From contig CAKXBD010000025.1 of NCBI GenBank assembly GCA_934871445.1, forward strand, positions 2,616 through 19,607: 16,992 bases of DNA. The letters run 5' to 3'. The notes beneath the pieces were generated by a model that saw only the letters and a list, made by a program, of their open reading frames with translations, was not told where the DNA came from and ran no database searches. The DNA is from an uncultured bacterium. Lineage in GTDB: Bacteria; Bacillota; Clostridia; Christensenellales; Borkfalkiaceae. A program made the position numbers and the translations under genes. This document shows, piece by piece, positions 1 through 7,140 of the stretch (position 1 is its first letter; the number at the start of each line of letters is the position of its first letter).

Positions 1-537
1 TCCTTTTTCGGAGCGGCAGTCTTGGCGACGGCCGCTTACCTGCTGCCTTCGCTGGGACATTTTTTGTCGCCTTTGGTTTCCGTGATGAGAAGTCTTCCCA
101 CAATGGCCGTCATTCTCATTATTCTCGTTTGGACGACGCCCGTTCAAGCTCCCGTCGCCGTGGCGTTTCTTGCACTGTTTCCGCTTCTTTATTCAGGGAT
201 TTTTTCGGCGTTGAAGCAGGTTGACGGGAAACTGGTGGAAATGAGCAAAATATATCGTGTTCCCGTAAGAAAGCAAATTTTCGGATTATATCTTCCCTCC
301 GCCGCCCCGTATGTCCTTCGGGAAGCCGCCGCGGCACTGTCCTTTTCCTTGAAACTTACGGTTTCGGCCGAAGTGCTCGCCAATACCTATCAGAGTCTCG
401 GCGGTATGATGCAGGAAGCAAAAATTTATGTGGAGGTGCCCGCGCTATTCGCTTTGACCGCGCTTGTCGTAATAGCGGGATTTTTATTGGAAGGCTTGGG
501 CGCGGCTGCCGCGTACGCGGCTAGGAGGCGGATATGA
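1..537 (+). CDS. ABC transporter permease, NitT/TauT type (5' partial)
   Basis: The reading frame is open from base 1, so the true start lies left of the window; the TTG at 22 is internal. What remains is the C-terminal ~178 residues of an inner-membrane permease of the binding-protein-dependent family (SsuC/TauC/ThiX-like). Several hydrophobic helices are visible. Between them is the cytoplasmic EAA-type loop (around bases 235-320, reading EMSKIYRVPVRKQIF), which docks onto the ATPase. The protein ends in a basic AARRRI tail. The stop codon overlaps the start of the ATPase gene (ATGA at 534-537), so the two are translationally coupled and form one importer. Substrates of this family include nitrate, sulfonates, taurine and thiamine precursors. 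The substrate here cannot be told because the binding-protein gene is outside the window. Confidence 0.88.
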   Translation, partial: SFFGAAVLATAAYLLPSLGHFLSPLVSVMRSLPTMAVILIILVWTTPVQAPVAVAFLALFPLLYSGIFSALKQVDGKLVEMSKIYRVPVRKQIFGLYLPSAAPYVLREAAAALSFSLKLTVSAEVLANTYQSLGGMMQEAKIYVEVPALFALTALVVIAGFLLEGLGAAAAYAARRRI

Positions 538-1220
538 TACGGCTTTCGGACATATCTAAGGCATACGGCTCGCAAAAGGTTTTTGAAAATTTTTTTCTCG
601 AAATAGAGGAGGGAAAAATTCTCTGTGTTTTGGGGGAATCGGGCGGCGGAAAGACGACGCTTTTGAATATCTTGGCGGGGCTCGTTCCCTTTTCGGGCAA
701 TCTTTCGGGCGTCCCGAAACGAGTTTCTTATATCTTTCAAGAACCGCGCCTTCTGCCCAATATGACCGTAAAACAAAACCTCGCCTATGTGGGCGGAGCG
801 CCGGAGAAAATCGACGATATTCTCGAAAAGACGGAACTTATAAAGTGTGCGGATAAGCGTCCCGGAGAGCTTTCCGGCGGTGAAAAACAGCGAGTTTCGA
901 TCGCTCGTGCGTTTTTGATTTCTGCCGAACTTTTGTTGATGGACGAACCTTTTTCGTCATTGGATACGGCGCTGAAAATTCGATTGACGGAAGTTTTCGC
1001 TCGGCTTTGGAAATCTTTGCCCGAAAAGCGGACGGCCGTGTTCGTTACGCACGATTTGGAGGAGGCGTTGATGCTCGCCGATCGGATAATCGTGTTAAAA
1101 AGCGGGCGGGTGGCGGCGGACGTTTCTTTGAAGCGGGAGGTTTTTCCCTCGGAGTATGCGGCGCCCTGCGAGGAACGACAAAAATTGCTTTCCGTATTGT
1201 TGGAAGGGGAAAAGTGCTGA
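534..1220 (+). CDS. ABC transporter ATP-binding protein, NitT/TauT type
   Basis: This 228-residue ATPase powers the importer whose permease precedes it. All the hallmarks are present: Walker A GESGGGKTT (residues 34-42), Q-loop glutamine at 69, signature LSGGEKQR (113-120), Walker B LLLMDE (133-138) with the catalytic glutamate, the D-loop SSLD, and the H-loop histidine at 173 in VTHDLEEA. The length is slightly short for SsuB/TauB/ThiZ-type ATPases (about 240-260 residues) but nothing essential is missing. The start is fixed by the ATGA overlap with the permease, and the AGGAGG-like stretch just upstream (522-528) serves as ribosome binding site. It is the last gene of its operon. No convincing terminator is seen in the 130 bases after it. 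The substrate is unknown. Confidence 0.93.
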   Translation: MIRLSDISKAYGSQKVFENFFLEIEEGKILCVLGESGGGKTTLLNILAGLVPFSGNLSGVPKRVSYIFQEPRLLPNMTVKQNLAYVGGAPEKIDDILEKTELIKCADKRPGELSGGEKQRVSIARAFLISAELLLMDEPFSSLDTALKIRLTEVFARLWKSLPEKRTAVFVTHDLEEALMLADRIIVLKSGRVAADVSLKREVFPSEYAAPCEERQKLLSVLLEGEKC

Positions 1221-1268
1221 AAATCTGTAAAAACGATGTAAAAAACGCATTTGCGAGTGTGTATCTGT

Positions 1269-1297
1269 TTGACAATTTTTTTCGTTTGCGATATGAT
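1269..1297 (+). promoter_or_regulatory. Sigma-A promoter of the [FeFe] hydrogenase gene
   Basis: TTGACA (1269-1274) and TATGAT (1292-1297) are separated by exactly 17 bases. This is a near-perfect housekeeping promoter. Transcription should start near 1304, giving a leader of about 50 bases before the ATG at 1353. Confidence 0.85.
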
Positions 1298-1352
1298 ATT
1301 ATAGAATGTCAATCCGTCCTGTATATCGGACGCAAAAGGAGAAGAAAGAACT

Positions 1353-2861
1353 ATGAGAGGATTGGAAACTTCCGTCGTACGTTTGAGACACGAAGTTTTT
1401 AAGGAAGTGGCGAAAGTCGCCTACAATTCCGCGCCCGAAGATATCAACAGCGATATCGAAGCAATTCCCTACACCATTACCCCTACGGAGGTACCCCAAT
1501 ACCGCGAGAGCATTTATCGCGAACGTGCGATTGCTTCCGAGCGGGTGCGGCTGGCGATGGGAATGTCGCTCAGACCTTCGGATAAACCCGTACACATTAC
1601 CAGCGGACTGGATCAGAGCAATATCTCCGATAAATATTACGAACCGCCTTTAATGCAGGTAATTCCCTCCGCATGCGATAAATGCGAGGATAACGTCTAT
1701 GAAGTCACCAATCAATGCCGCGGCTGTGTCGCGAAAGCGTGCGTGGCGGCTTGTCCCAAGGGCGCCATTTCCATCGTCGACGGAAAGTCCGTCATTGACA
1801 GGGAAAAGTGTATTCGTTGCGGCAAATGCAAGGCGGCGTGTCCCTATGACGCAATCGCGCATAAGGTTCGCCCCTGTGCGCAGGCATGCGGAATCAAAGC
1901 CATCTCTTCGGACGAACTCGGCCGTGCGAAAATCGACAACGATAAATGCGTCGGCTGCGGTCAGTGCATGGTCAGCTGTCCCTTCGGCGCGATTGCCGAC
2001 AAGTCTCAGATTTTTCAACTGATTCAGGCGATCAAGAAAGGGGATTATATCGTGGCGGAGGTCGCGCCCGCCATTGTCGGACAATTCGGGGAAAACGTCT
2101 CTCTCGCGCAGATCAAGGGCGCCTTGAAAGACATCGGTTTCAAAGAGGTACACGAGGTCGCCAGCGGCGCGGACGTGGGCGCGGCGACGGAAGCACATCA
2201 CTATGTAGAAGAAGTGGTACCCGGAAAACTTCCGTTCCTGCTTACCTCCTGCTGTCCCGCGTGGGCGATGCTCGCCAAGAAACAGTTCCCGCAGCTGATC
2301 GGAGAGGTCTCTCAGGCCCTGACGCCTATGGTCGCGACGGCGCGCAAGATAAAACAGAAAACCCCTCAGGCCCGCGTGGTCTTTATCGGGCCTTGCGCAG
2401 CCAAAAAATTGGAGGCTTCCCGCGCGTCCGTTCGGAGCGACGTAGATTTCGTCATCACGTTCGAGGAGCTGGCGGGCATGTTCGCGGCGAAGGAGATCGA
2501 TTTCTCGAAATACGCCGAAGGCTGTGCCATGCATGAAGCCACGGGCGCGGGGCGCGGATATGCCGTGGCGGGCGGAGTCGCTTCCGCGATCGAACAATGC
2601 GTCAAAGCTTACTATCCCGGCGTCGATGTGAAAATCGAGCATGCGGAAGGGCTCGATGCCTGCAAGAAAGTATTGATTCTCGCCAAATTGGGCAAGAAAA
2701 ACGGCTGCCTTATCGAAGGAATGGGCTGCCCGGGCGGCTGTGTGGCGGGCGCGGGCACAAATCTTTCCGTAGAAAGGGCGACGGCGGAGGTCAAAAAATT
2801 TGTGGAAAATTCCACGAAGAAAATCCCGCCCAAAGAATTGTACGAAATCGATTTGCCGTAA
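1353..2861 (+). CDS. [FeFe] hydrogenase, ferredoxin-fused, group B-like
   Basis: This 502-residue protein should interconvert protons and H2 using ferredoxin electrons. The N-terminal ~100 residues resemble no domain I know. A ferredoxin-like region follows, with cysteines at 108/111, 122/125, 130/134, then CxxCxxCxxxC sets at 153-163 and 199-209 that should hold [4Fe-4S] clusters, plus an extra pair at 175/179. The H-cluster domain has all three signatures: L1 TSCCPAW (298-304), L2 GPCAAKK (346-352) and L3 EGMGCPGGCVAG (455-466). The predicted cluster ligands are C301, C348, C459 and C463, with C300 at the proton-relay position. The variants TSCCPA and GPC (rather than TSCCPG and MPC) are typical of the poorly characterised group B enzymes. 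The ribosome binding site is AAAAGGAG (1334-1341). The gene is monocistronic, with its own promoter and terminator; no HydEFG maturases are nearby. Confidence 0.93.
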   Translation: MRGLETSVVRLRHEVFKEVAKVAYNSAPEDINSDIEAIPYTITPTEVPQYRESIYRERAIASERVRLAMGMSLRPSDKPVHITSGLDQSNISDKYYEPPLMQVIPSACDKCEDNVYEVTNQCRGCVAKACVAACPKGAISIVDGKSVIDREKCIRCGKCKAACPYDAIAHKVRPCAQACGIKAISSDELGRAKIDNDKCVGCGQCMVSCPFGAIADKSQIFQLIQAIKKGDYIVAEVAPAIVGQFGENVSLAQIKGALKDIGFKEVHEVASGADVGAATEAHHYVEEVVPGKLPFLLTSCCPAWAMLAKKQFPQLIGEVSQALTPMVATARKIKQKTPQARVVFIGPCAAKKLEASRASVRSDVDFVITFEELAGMFAAKEIDFSKYAEGCAMHEATGAGRGYAVAGGVASAIEQCVKAYYPGVDVKIEHAEGLDACKKVLILAKLGKKNGCLIEGMGCPGGCVAGAGTNLSVERATAEVKKFVENSTKKIPPKELYEIDLP

Positions 2862-2895
2862 CGGACGGAAAATTCAAAAACCGAAAAAAGAAAAA

Positions 2896-2936
2896 CGACC
2901 CGTTTTGCGTTTCGAGCGCGGAACGGGTTGACTTTT
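2896..2936 (+). terminator. Intrinsic terminator after the hydrogenase gene
   Basis: A 14-bp stem (2896-2909 with 2917-2930) encloses a 7-base loop and is followed by ACTTTTT. All 14 positions pair in the plus-strand RNA, three of them as G-U wobbles, which shows the plus strand is the functional direction. Its right arm overlaps the -35 box of the next promoter. Confidence 0.85.
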
Positions 2937-2956
2937 TATACGGAAAAGATTAAAAT
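2928..2956 (+). promoter_or_regulatory. Promoter of the MATE efflux gene, overlapping the terminator
   Basis: TTGACT (2928-2933), then a 17-base spacer, then TAAAAT (2951-2956). The first bases of the -35 box are the last bases of the upstream terminator stem. The predicted start of transcription is near 2963, about 36 bases before the ATG. Confidence 0.7.
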
Positions 2957-2998
2957 AAAACATGGGTTTTCGGTAAAGAAAAAGGAGCATACATATTC

Positions 2999-4561
2999 AT
3001 GGAAGAACAGAAGAATTTGCAGGAAGAACAGCTACGGGGAGAGACGAGCAGCTCTAAACTCGGCACACAGCCCGTCGGAAAATTGCTTCTCAAACTTTCT
3101 ATTCCCACGATTACGGCACAGCTCGTCAATGCCCTGTATAATATCGTGGATAGAATATATATCGGACATATGCCCGATTCGGGGTCCTATGCCTTGACGG
3201 CGATGGGGGTGTGCCTTTCGCTCATCATGATTATTTCCGCCTTTGCCTATCTGACGGCGATTGGCGGAGCCGCTCGCGCTTCGATTATGATGGGAAAGGG
3301 GGATAAAGAGGAGGCGGAAAGAATACTCGGCAACTGTGCGGTCGTCACAGCCGCCGTAGGGGCGGTTCTTACCGTGATTTTTATCATATTTGCGGAAAAG
3401 CTGCTTTGGACGTTCGGAGCGACAGAGGATACGATAGATTATGCCGTCGAATATATGCGCATATATGCATTGGGTTCCGTTTTTGTGGAGCTGGCGCTCG
3501 GCCTGAACGCCTTTATCACCGCGCAGGGCTTTTCTCTCATCGGTATGCTTTCCGTACTGATCGGCGCCGTCACGAATATCGTCCTCGATCCCATTCTCAT
3601 TTACGGCTTTTCCATGGGAGTCAAAGGCGCGGCGATTGCTACCGTCGTTTCCCAAATGTTCAGCGCTATATGGGTGGTGGCTTTTTTGACGGGAAAAAAG
3701 ACGGTGCTCAAAATTCGTCCGAAATATTTCAGGGTTTGCCTCGCTTCATACCTGCCCTGCATTTTTTTGGGTTTGTCGCCGTTTATTATGCAGTTTACGG
3801 AGAGTGTTTTAACGATTTGTTTCAACGTTTCTCTGAAAAAGTATGGGGGAACTATCGCCGTGGGAGCAATGACGATTTTATCCAGCGTCATGCAGTTCGC
3901 CATGCTTCCTTTGCAGGGAATGACACAAGGCGCTCAGCCCGTCGTCAGTTATAATTACGGCGCGGGAAAAAAGGAGCGCGTGAAGAGGGCGTTCTCTATC
4001 CTCTTGCGTTCGTGCGTTATCTATTCCGCTTTGCTTTGGGCCGTATGTATGATTTTTCCGCAACTTTTCGTAATGATGTTTACAACCGATGAAGCGTTGA
4101 AGGCGTATGCGATAAAGCCTTTGCGTATCTATATGTGTATGTCCCTCATTTTCGGGGCACAGATCGCCTGTCAGCAGACATTTATCGCGCTCGGAAACGC
4201 AAAGACCTCTTTCTTTCTGGCCGTGCTCAGAAAAATTATTTTGCTCATTCCGCTCATTTTTGTCCTTCCCTATATCTTTACGGCGGATAAAGTCACGGCC
4301 GTATTTATGGCCGAGCCGATAGCCGATACTTTGGCCGTGGCTACGACGGTGACGATTTTTGCCGTCTCTTTTTCGAGGTATTTGAAGCGGGAGGATACGG
4401 AAGAAAATCTCCCTGTTCCCGTGTCCGAAGCGTCCGAAGGCGACGCGGCGGAAAACGAAAAGGAAGAAATTTCCGCGCATGTCGGCGGAGCATCGGAAAA
4501 AGCGGAGCGAAATTTTTCCGAACAAGGGGAGGACAGACAAAATCCTTTTGACGGGATTTGA
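2999..4561 (+). CDS. MATE-family multidrug/cation antiporter
   Basis: This 520-residue inner-membrane protein should export drugs or other organic compounds in exchange for Na+ or H+. Residues ~20-460 make up about twelve hydrophobic helices in two homologous halves. The first half opens with PVGKLLLKLSIPTITAQLVN, the usual MATE start. Further family hallmarks are NIVLDPILIYGF near the end of the first half and GMTQGAQPVVSYNYGAGK in the second. The overall pattern is closest to the MepA-like branch. An unusual tail of about 55 residues follows the last helix; it is rich in Glu and Asp and lacks hydrophobic segments, whereas most family members (about 450 residues) end soon after the last helix. 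The ribosome binding site is AAAGGAG (2981-2987), 11 bases before the ATG. No adjacent regulator was found. The substrate cannot be predicted. Confidence 0.92.
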   Translation: MEEQKNLQEEQLRGETSSSKLGTQPVGKLLLKLSIPTITAQLVNALYNIVDRIYIGHMPDSGSYALTAMGVCLSLIMIISAFAYLTAIGGAARASIMMGKGDKEEAERILGNCAVVTAAVGAVLTVIFIIFAEKLLWTFGATEDTIDYAVEYMRIYALGSVFVELALGLNAFITAQGFSLIGMLSVLIGAVTNIVLDPILIYGFSMGVKGAAIATVVSQMFSAIWVVAFLTGKKTVLKIRPKYFRVCLASYLPCIFLGLSPFIMQFTESVLTICFNVSLKKYGGTIAVGAMTILSSVMQFAMLPLQGMTQGAQPVVSYNYGAGKKERVKRAFSILLRSCVIYSALLWAVCMIFPQLFVMMFTTDEALKAYAIKPLRIYMCMSLIFGAQIACQQTFIALGNAKTSFFLAVLRKIILLIPLIFVLPYIFTADKVTAVFMAEPIADTLAVATTVTIFAVSFSRYLKREDTEENLPVPVSEASEGDAAENEKEEISAHVGGASEKAERNFSEQGEDRQNPFDGI

Positions 4562-4590
4562 CGAGGTTTGAGAAAATATTGCGGAAATTC

Positions 4591-4619
4591 TTGCAAAAAT
4601 GTGTCGGTTGTGCTATACT
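4591..4619 (+). promoter_or_regulatory. Extended -10 promoter of the tilS operon
   Basis: TTGCAA (4591-4596), a 17-base spacer, and TATACT (4614-4619) preceded by TGC, which is the extended -10 motif. Transcription would begin 6-8 bases after the -10 box, at about 4625-4627, which is the tilS start codon itself. Confidence 0.75.
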
Positions 4620-4625
4620 GAAAAT

Positions 4626-5963
4626 ATGAATATGCGGGAATTTTCGGGAAAACGGATATGTGTGGCGGTGTCGGGCGGCGCCGATTCCATGGCGCTTTTG
4701 CACTTCATGAAAACCCGCGCGCGGGAGGACGGATTTTTTCTTTCCGCAGTTAACTGCGAACACGGTATTCGGGGAAAAGAGAGTCTGGACGATTCCCGCT
4801 TTGTGGAAGAGATTTGCAGGGAATGGGAAATTCCGCTTTTTTCCTTTTCTGCCGACTGTCCCGCGGAGGCTGAGCGGGATAAAGTGAGCTTGGAAACGGC
4901 GGCCCGCAATTTTCGATATCGTTGTTTTTCTTCTCTCCTCGGTGCCGACGCGGATTATATCGCTACGGCACACCATGCGGACGACGAGGCGGAAACGGTA
5001 TTGTTCCGACTTTGCCGCGGCGCGGCGCTATCGGGCGTAAAGGGAATGGAACCCGTTTCGGGCAATTTTTTGAAGCCGTTTTTGGATAGGAAGAAAGCGG
5101 AGATCCTGCAATATGTCGAAAGGGAGAAGATTCCCTTTCGGGAGGATAAAACCAATTTTGAAGAAGCCGCGACGCGGAATAAACTGCGGCTCCGAATTCT
5201 GCCCGAATTGGAAAAGGCAATCCCGGGAACGGCGGGAAATTTGGCGCGTTTTGCGCGCTTCGCGGCGGAGGACGACGCATTTTTATACGAACGGAGCAAA
5301 GAGCTCGTGAAAGAAGTTTCTCCGCGCTCGCGGAGGGATACGGGGTTGAGAATAAAATTCTCCGACTATCTTCCTCTGATGCGGAGAGCATGTCTGATCG
5401 CTCTGAAAAAGGTCGGGATAGAAAAGGATTATACCTCCGCGCATCTCGAAGCGGTATGCGCGCTCAGAAATTTGCAGACGGGGAGCAGGATTTCCCTGCC
5501 CGACGGCATAGAAGCCGAACGAACGTATGACGAAATCGCACTTTTTCGCGGAAGAAATTCTGAAAAAGAGAAAAAGCGTATCGAGAAGAGCTCCGACGGA
5601 AGAGATATGTCGAAAACCGACGGCGCGGAGGAATATATCGCCGAAATTTGCTCTTTGCCGCCGAGCGAGGAAGCGTATTTCGGAAAAATTCTCCGTTTCG
5701 ACGCGGACAGTCTGCCGGATACCGCGGTGTTTCGGTTGAAGCGGGAAGGGGATCGGTTTGAAAAATTCGGCGGCGGAAGCAAGTCTTTGAAAAAATATCT
5801 CATCGATAAAAAGATTCCCAAGGATATAAGGGAGGAATTGCCCGTATTGGCAGAGGCTCAAGGGACGGAAGTGTATGCCGTTTGCGGCGTGGAAATTTCC
5901 GATAAGATAAAAGTTTCGGAAAAGACCGAAAGGATCAAATATATTATCGTACGAAAGAAATAG
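4626..5963 (+). CDS. tilS: tRNA(Ile)-lysidine synthetase
   Basis: TilS converts C34 of the CAU-anticodon tRNA-Ile to lysidine with ATP and lysine, so that AUA is read as isoleucine; it is normally essential. The N-terminal PP-loop ATP site SGGADS is at residues 16-21. The core ATPase domain continues with NCEHGIRG, FRYRCF, TAHHADDEAETVLFRLCRGA and the TRNKLRLRILPEL block. The C-terminal TilS domain (last ~75 residues) shows FRLKREGDRF and KSLKKYLIDKKIP. At 445 residues the length is normal. I chose the ATG at 4626 over the in-frame ATG at 4599: the earlier one lies inside the promoter and would add nine non-homologous residues. The ATG at 4632 is also possible. There is no Shine-Dalgarno sequence before 4626. 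hpt follows after 15 bases, an arrangement common in Bacillota. Confidence 0.93.
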   Translation: MNMREFSGKRICVAVSGGADSMALLHFMKTRAREDGFFLSAVNCEHGIRGKESLDDSRFVEEICREWEIPLFSFSADCPAEAERDKVSLETAARNFRYRCFSSLLGADADYIATAHHADDEAETVLFRLCRGAALSGVKGMEPVSGNFLKPFLDRKKAEILQYVEREKIPFREDKTNFEEAATRNKLRLRILPELEKAIPGTAGNLARFARFAAEDDAFLYERSKELVKEVSPRSRRDTGLRIKFSDYLPLMRRACLIALKKVGIEKDYTSAHLEAVCALRNLQTGSRISLPDGIEAERTYDEIALFRGRNSEKEKKRIEKSSDGRDMSKTDGAEEYIAEICSLPPSEEAYFGKILRFDADSLPDTAVFRLKREGDRFEKFGGGSKSLKKYLIDKKIPKDIREELPVLAEAQGTEVYAVCGVEISDKIKVSEKTERIKYIIVRKK

Positions 5964-5978
5964 AGAGGAGAAAATTCC

Positions 5979-6518
5979 ATGAATCAAGATTTGGAACGGA
6001 TTATGCTGACCGAGGAGCAGATTTCTGCGCGAGTGAAAGAGATAGCGGCGCAGCTCGACAGGCTTTACGAGGGGCGGCGGCCGCTCGTCGTCTGTATTTT
6101 GAAGGGCAGTATCATGTTCTTTTCCGACCTCATACGCAATATGAATACGCCGTTGGAGTTGGACTTTATGGCCGTATCTTCCTATGGGAAAGGTAGTATC
6201 TCCACGGGCGCGATCGAAGTGAAGAAGGATCTGACGACGGATATAGCGGGGCGGGACGTGCTCATCGTCGAGGATATCATCGATTCGGGAAATACGCTGT
6301 ATAATCTCAAAAAATTGCTCAATTCCCGTTCTCCTTCCAGCGTGAATATCGTGACGCTTCTGGATAAGCCGGAACGTCGGGAGGTTCCCATGGAGCCGGA
6401 GTATACCTGCTTCGTAATCGAGGATGAATTCGTTGTGGGATACGGCATGGACTATGCCGAGGAATACAGGAATCTTCCGTATATTGGCGTATTAAAGCGT
6501 TCGGTCTATGAAAAATAA
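5979..6518 (+). CDS. hpt: Hypoxanthine phosphoribosyltransferase
   Basis: This 179-residue cytosolic enzyme of purine salvage joins hypoxanthine (and usually guanine) to PRPP, giving IMP or GMP. The PRPP-binding signature VLIVEDIIDSGNTL lies at residues 94-107, with the acidic pair E98/D99. Other family landmarks are LKGS (41-44), the flexible-loop SSYG (67-70), the LLDKPERR segment (127-134, a base-binding region), and FVVGYGMDYAEEYRNLPYIG near the C-terminus. The length is typical. The ribosome binding site AGAGGAG lies just upstream of the ATG. It is the second gene of the tilS operon. In many Bacillota ftsH follows hpt; here a TetR-type regulator takes that place. Confidence 0.95.
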   Translation: MNQDLERIMLTEEQISARVKEIAAQLDRLYEGRRPLVVCILKGSIMFFSDLIRNMNTPLELDFMAVSSYGKGSISTGAIEVKKDLTTDIAGRDVLIVEDIIDSGNTLYNLKKLLNSRSPSSVNIVTLLDKPERREVPMEPEYTCFVIEDEFVVGYGMDYAEEYRNLPYIGVLKRSVYEK

Positions 6519-6539
6519 CGATAATAAAGAGGTAAACAG

Positions 6540-7091
6540 ATGTCGAGGTTTCCCGACGGAGAAAGAGGCGAGGAATTAAAGAATTATATCGTGACGGGAC
6601 TTTTGCGGTTGATGCGGAAAGTTCCCTATGAGCGGATCAAGGTGACGGATATCGTACGGGAAGCGGGCGTCTCCCGTATGACGTATTACAGACATTTCAA
6701 GACGAAATCGGACGTTTTGGCTTCTCTTATCGACTATATCATCAGAGACGTCAATCCCGTATGCCATGAAAACAGGCGTAACGGGGATTGGTATCGGTTT
6801 TGGCTGACGTTGTTCGACTATGCCGACCGATATGCTTCCGCTTTGAAGACGATCATCGAGGCGGGGCAGGAACATATCATTTTAGAATGTCTCAATCGAT
6901 CTGCGTTTCCGCATCTCCAAAAGGACGAATCCTCGGAGACTTCCTACCGCCTGTATTTTTTATCGGGAGCCATGTATAACGTCTTTATCGAATGGCTGAA
7001 AAAGGAACAGCGGGAAACGCCCGCCGAAATGGCGTCCGTCTGTTGCTCGTTTATGAAAGGCTTGGTTTCCGAAGAAGCGGGAACTTATTAA
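6540..7091 (+). CDS. TetR/AcrR-family transcriptional regulator
   Basis: This 183-residue protein is predicted to bind DNA as a dimer. The N-terminal helix-turn-helix spans residues ~33-53 (IKVTDIVREAGVSRMTYYRHF), preceded by the usual first helix (NYIVTGLLRLMRKVPY). The YYRHFKTKSDVL stretch is characteristic of the family. The C-terminal ligand and dimerisation part is helical and resembles the TetR_C_7/8 groups found next to DhaS-type proteins; the ligand is unknown. The ribosome binding site is AAAGAGGT shortly before the ATG. It lies 21 bases after hpt, apparently in the same operon, and is followed by a strong terminator. It has no divergent target gene next to it, so its regulon cannot be guessed. 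Confidence 0.9.
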   Translation: MSRFPDGERGEELKNYIVTGLLRLMRKVPYERIKVTDIVREAGVSRMTYYRHFKTKSDVLASLIDYIIRDVNPVCHENRRNGDWYRFWLTLFDYADRYASALKTIIEAGQEHIILECLNRSAFPHLQKDESSETSYRLYFLSGAMYNVFIEWLKKEQRETPAEMASVCCSFMKGLVSEEAGTY

Positions 7092-7094
7092 ATA

Positions 7095-7127
7095 AAAAAT
7101 CGGACTCTTTTCAGGAGTCCGATTTTT
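7095..7127. terminator. Bidirectional intrinsic terminator
   Basis: A perfect 13-bp inverted repeat (7095-7107 with 7115-7127) encloses a 7-base loop TTTTCAG. The stem starts with an A-run and ends with a T-run, so it works in both directions. It sits between the TetR gene (+) and the convergent lipoprotein gene (-), which ends at 7141. Confidence 0.9.
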
Positions 7128-7140
7128 ATTGGCAATTTCG

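Noticed and set aside
1221..1268. Terminator after the ABC ATPase gene
   Set aside because: No stem with a following T-run could be found; the operon may read through or end by another mechanism.
1650..2642. A 330-codon open frame on the minus strand inside the hydrogenase gene
   Set aside because: It is antisense to a gene with all its catalytic motifs; composition is Arg/Asp-rich as expected of a shadow frame, and it has no ribosome binding site.
4599..4625. Upstream in-frame ATG for tilS
   Set aside because: It lies between the -35 and -10 boxes of the promoter, so the transcript would not include it, and the added residues do not resemble TilS.
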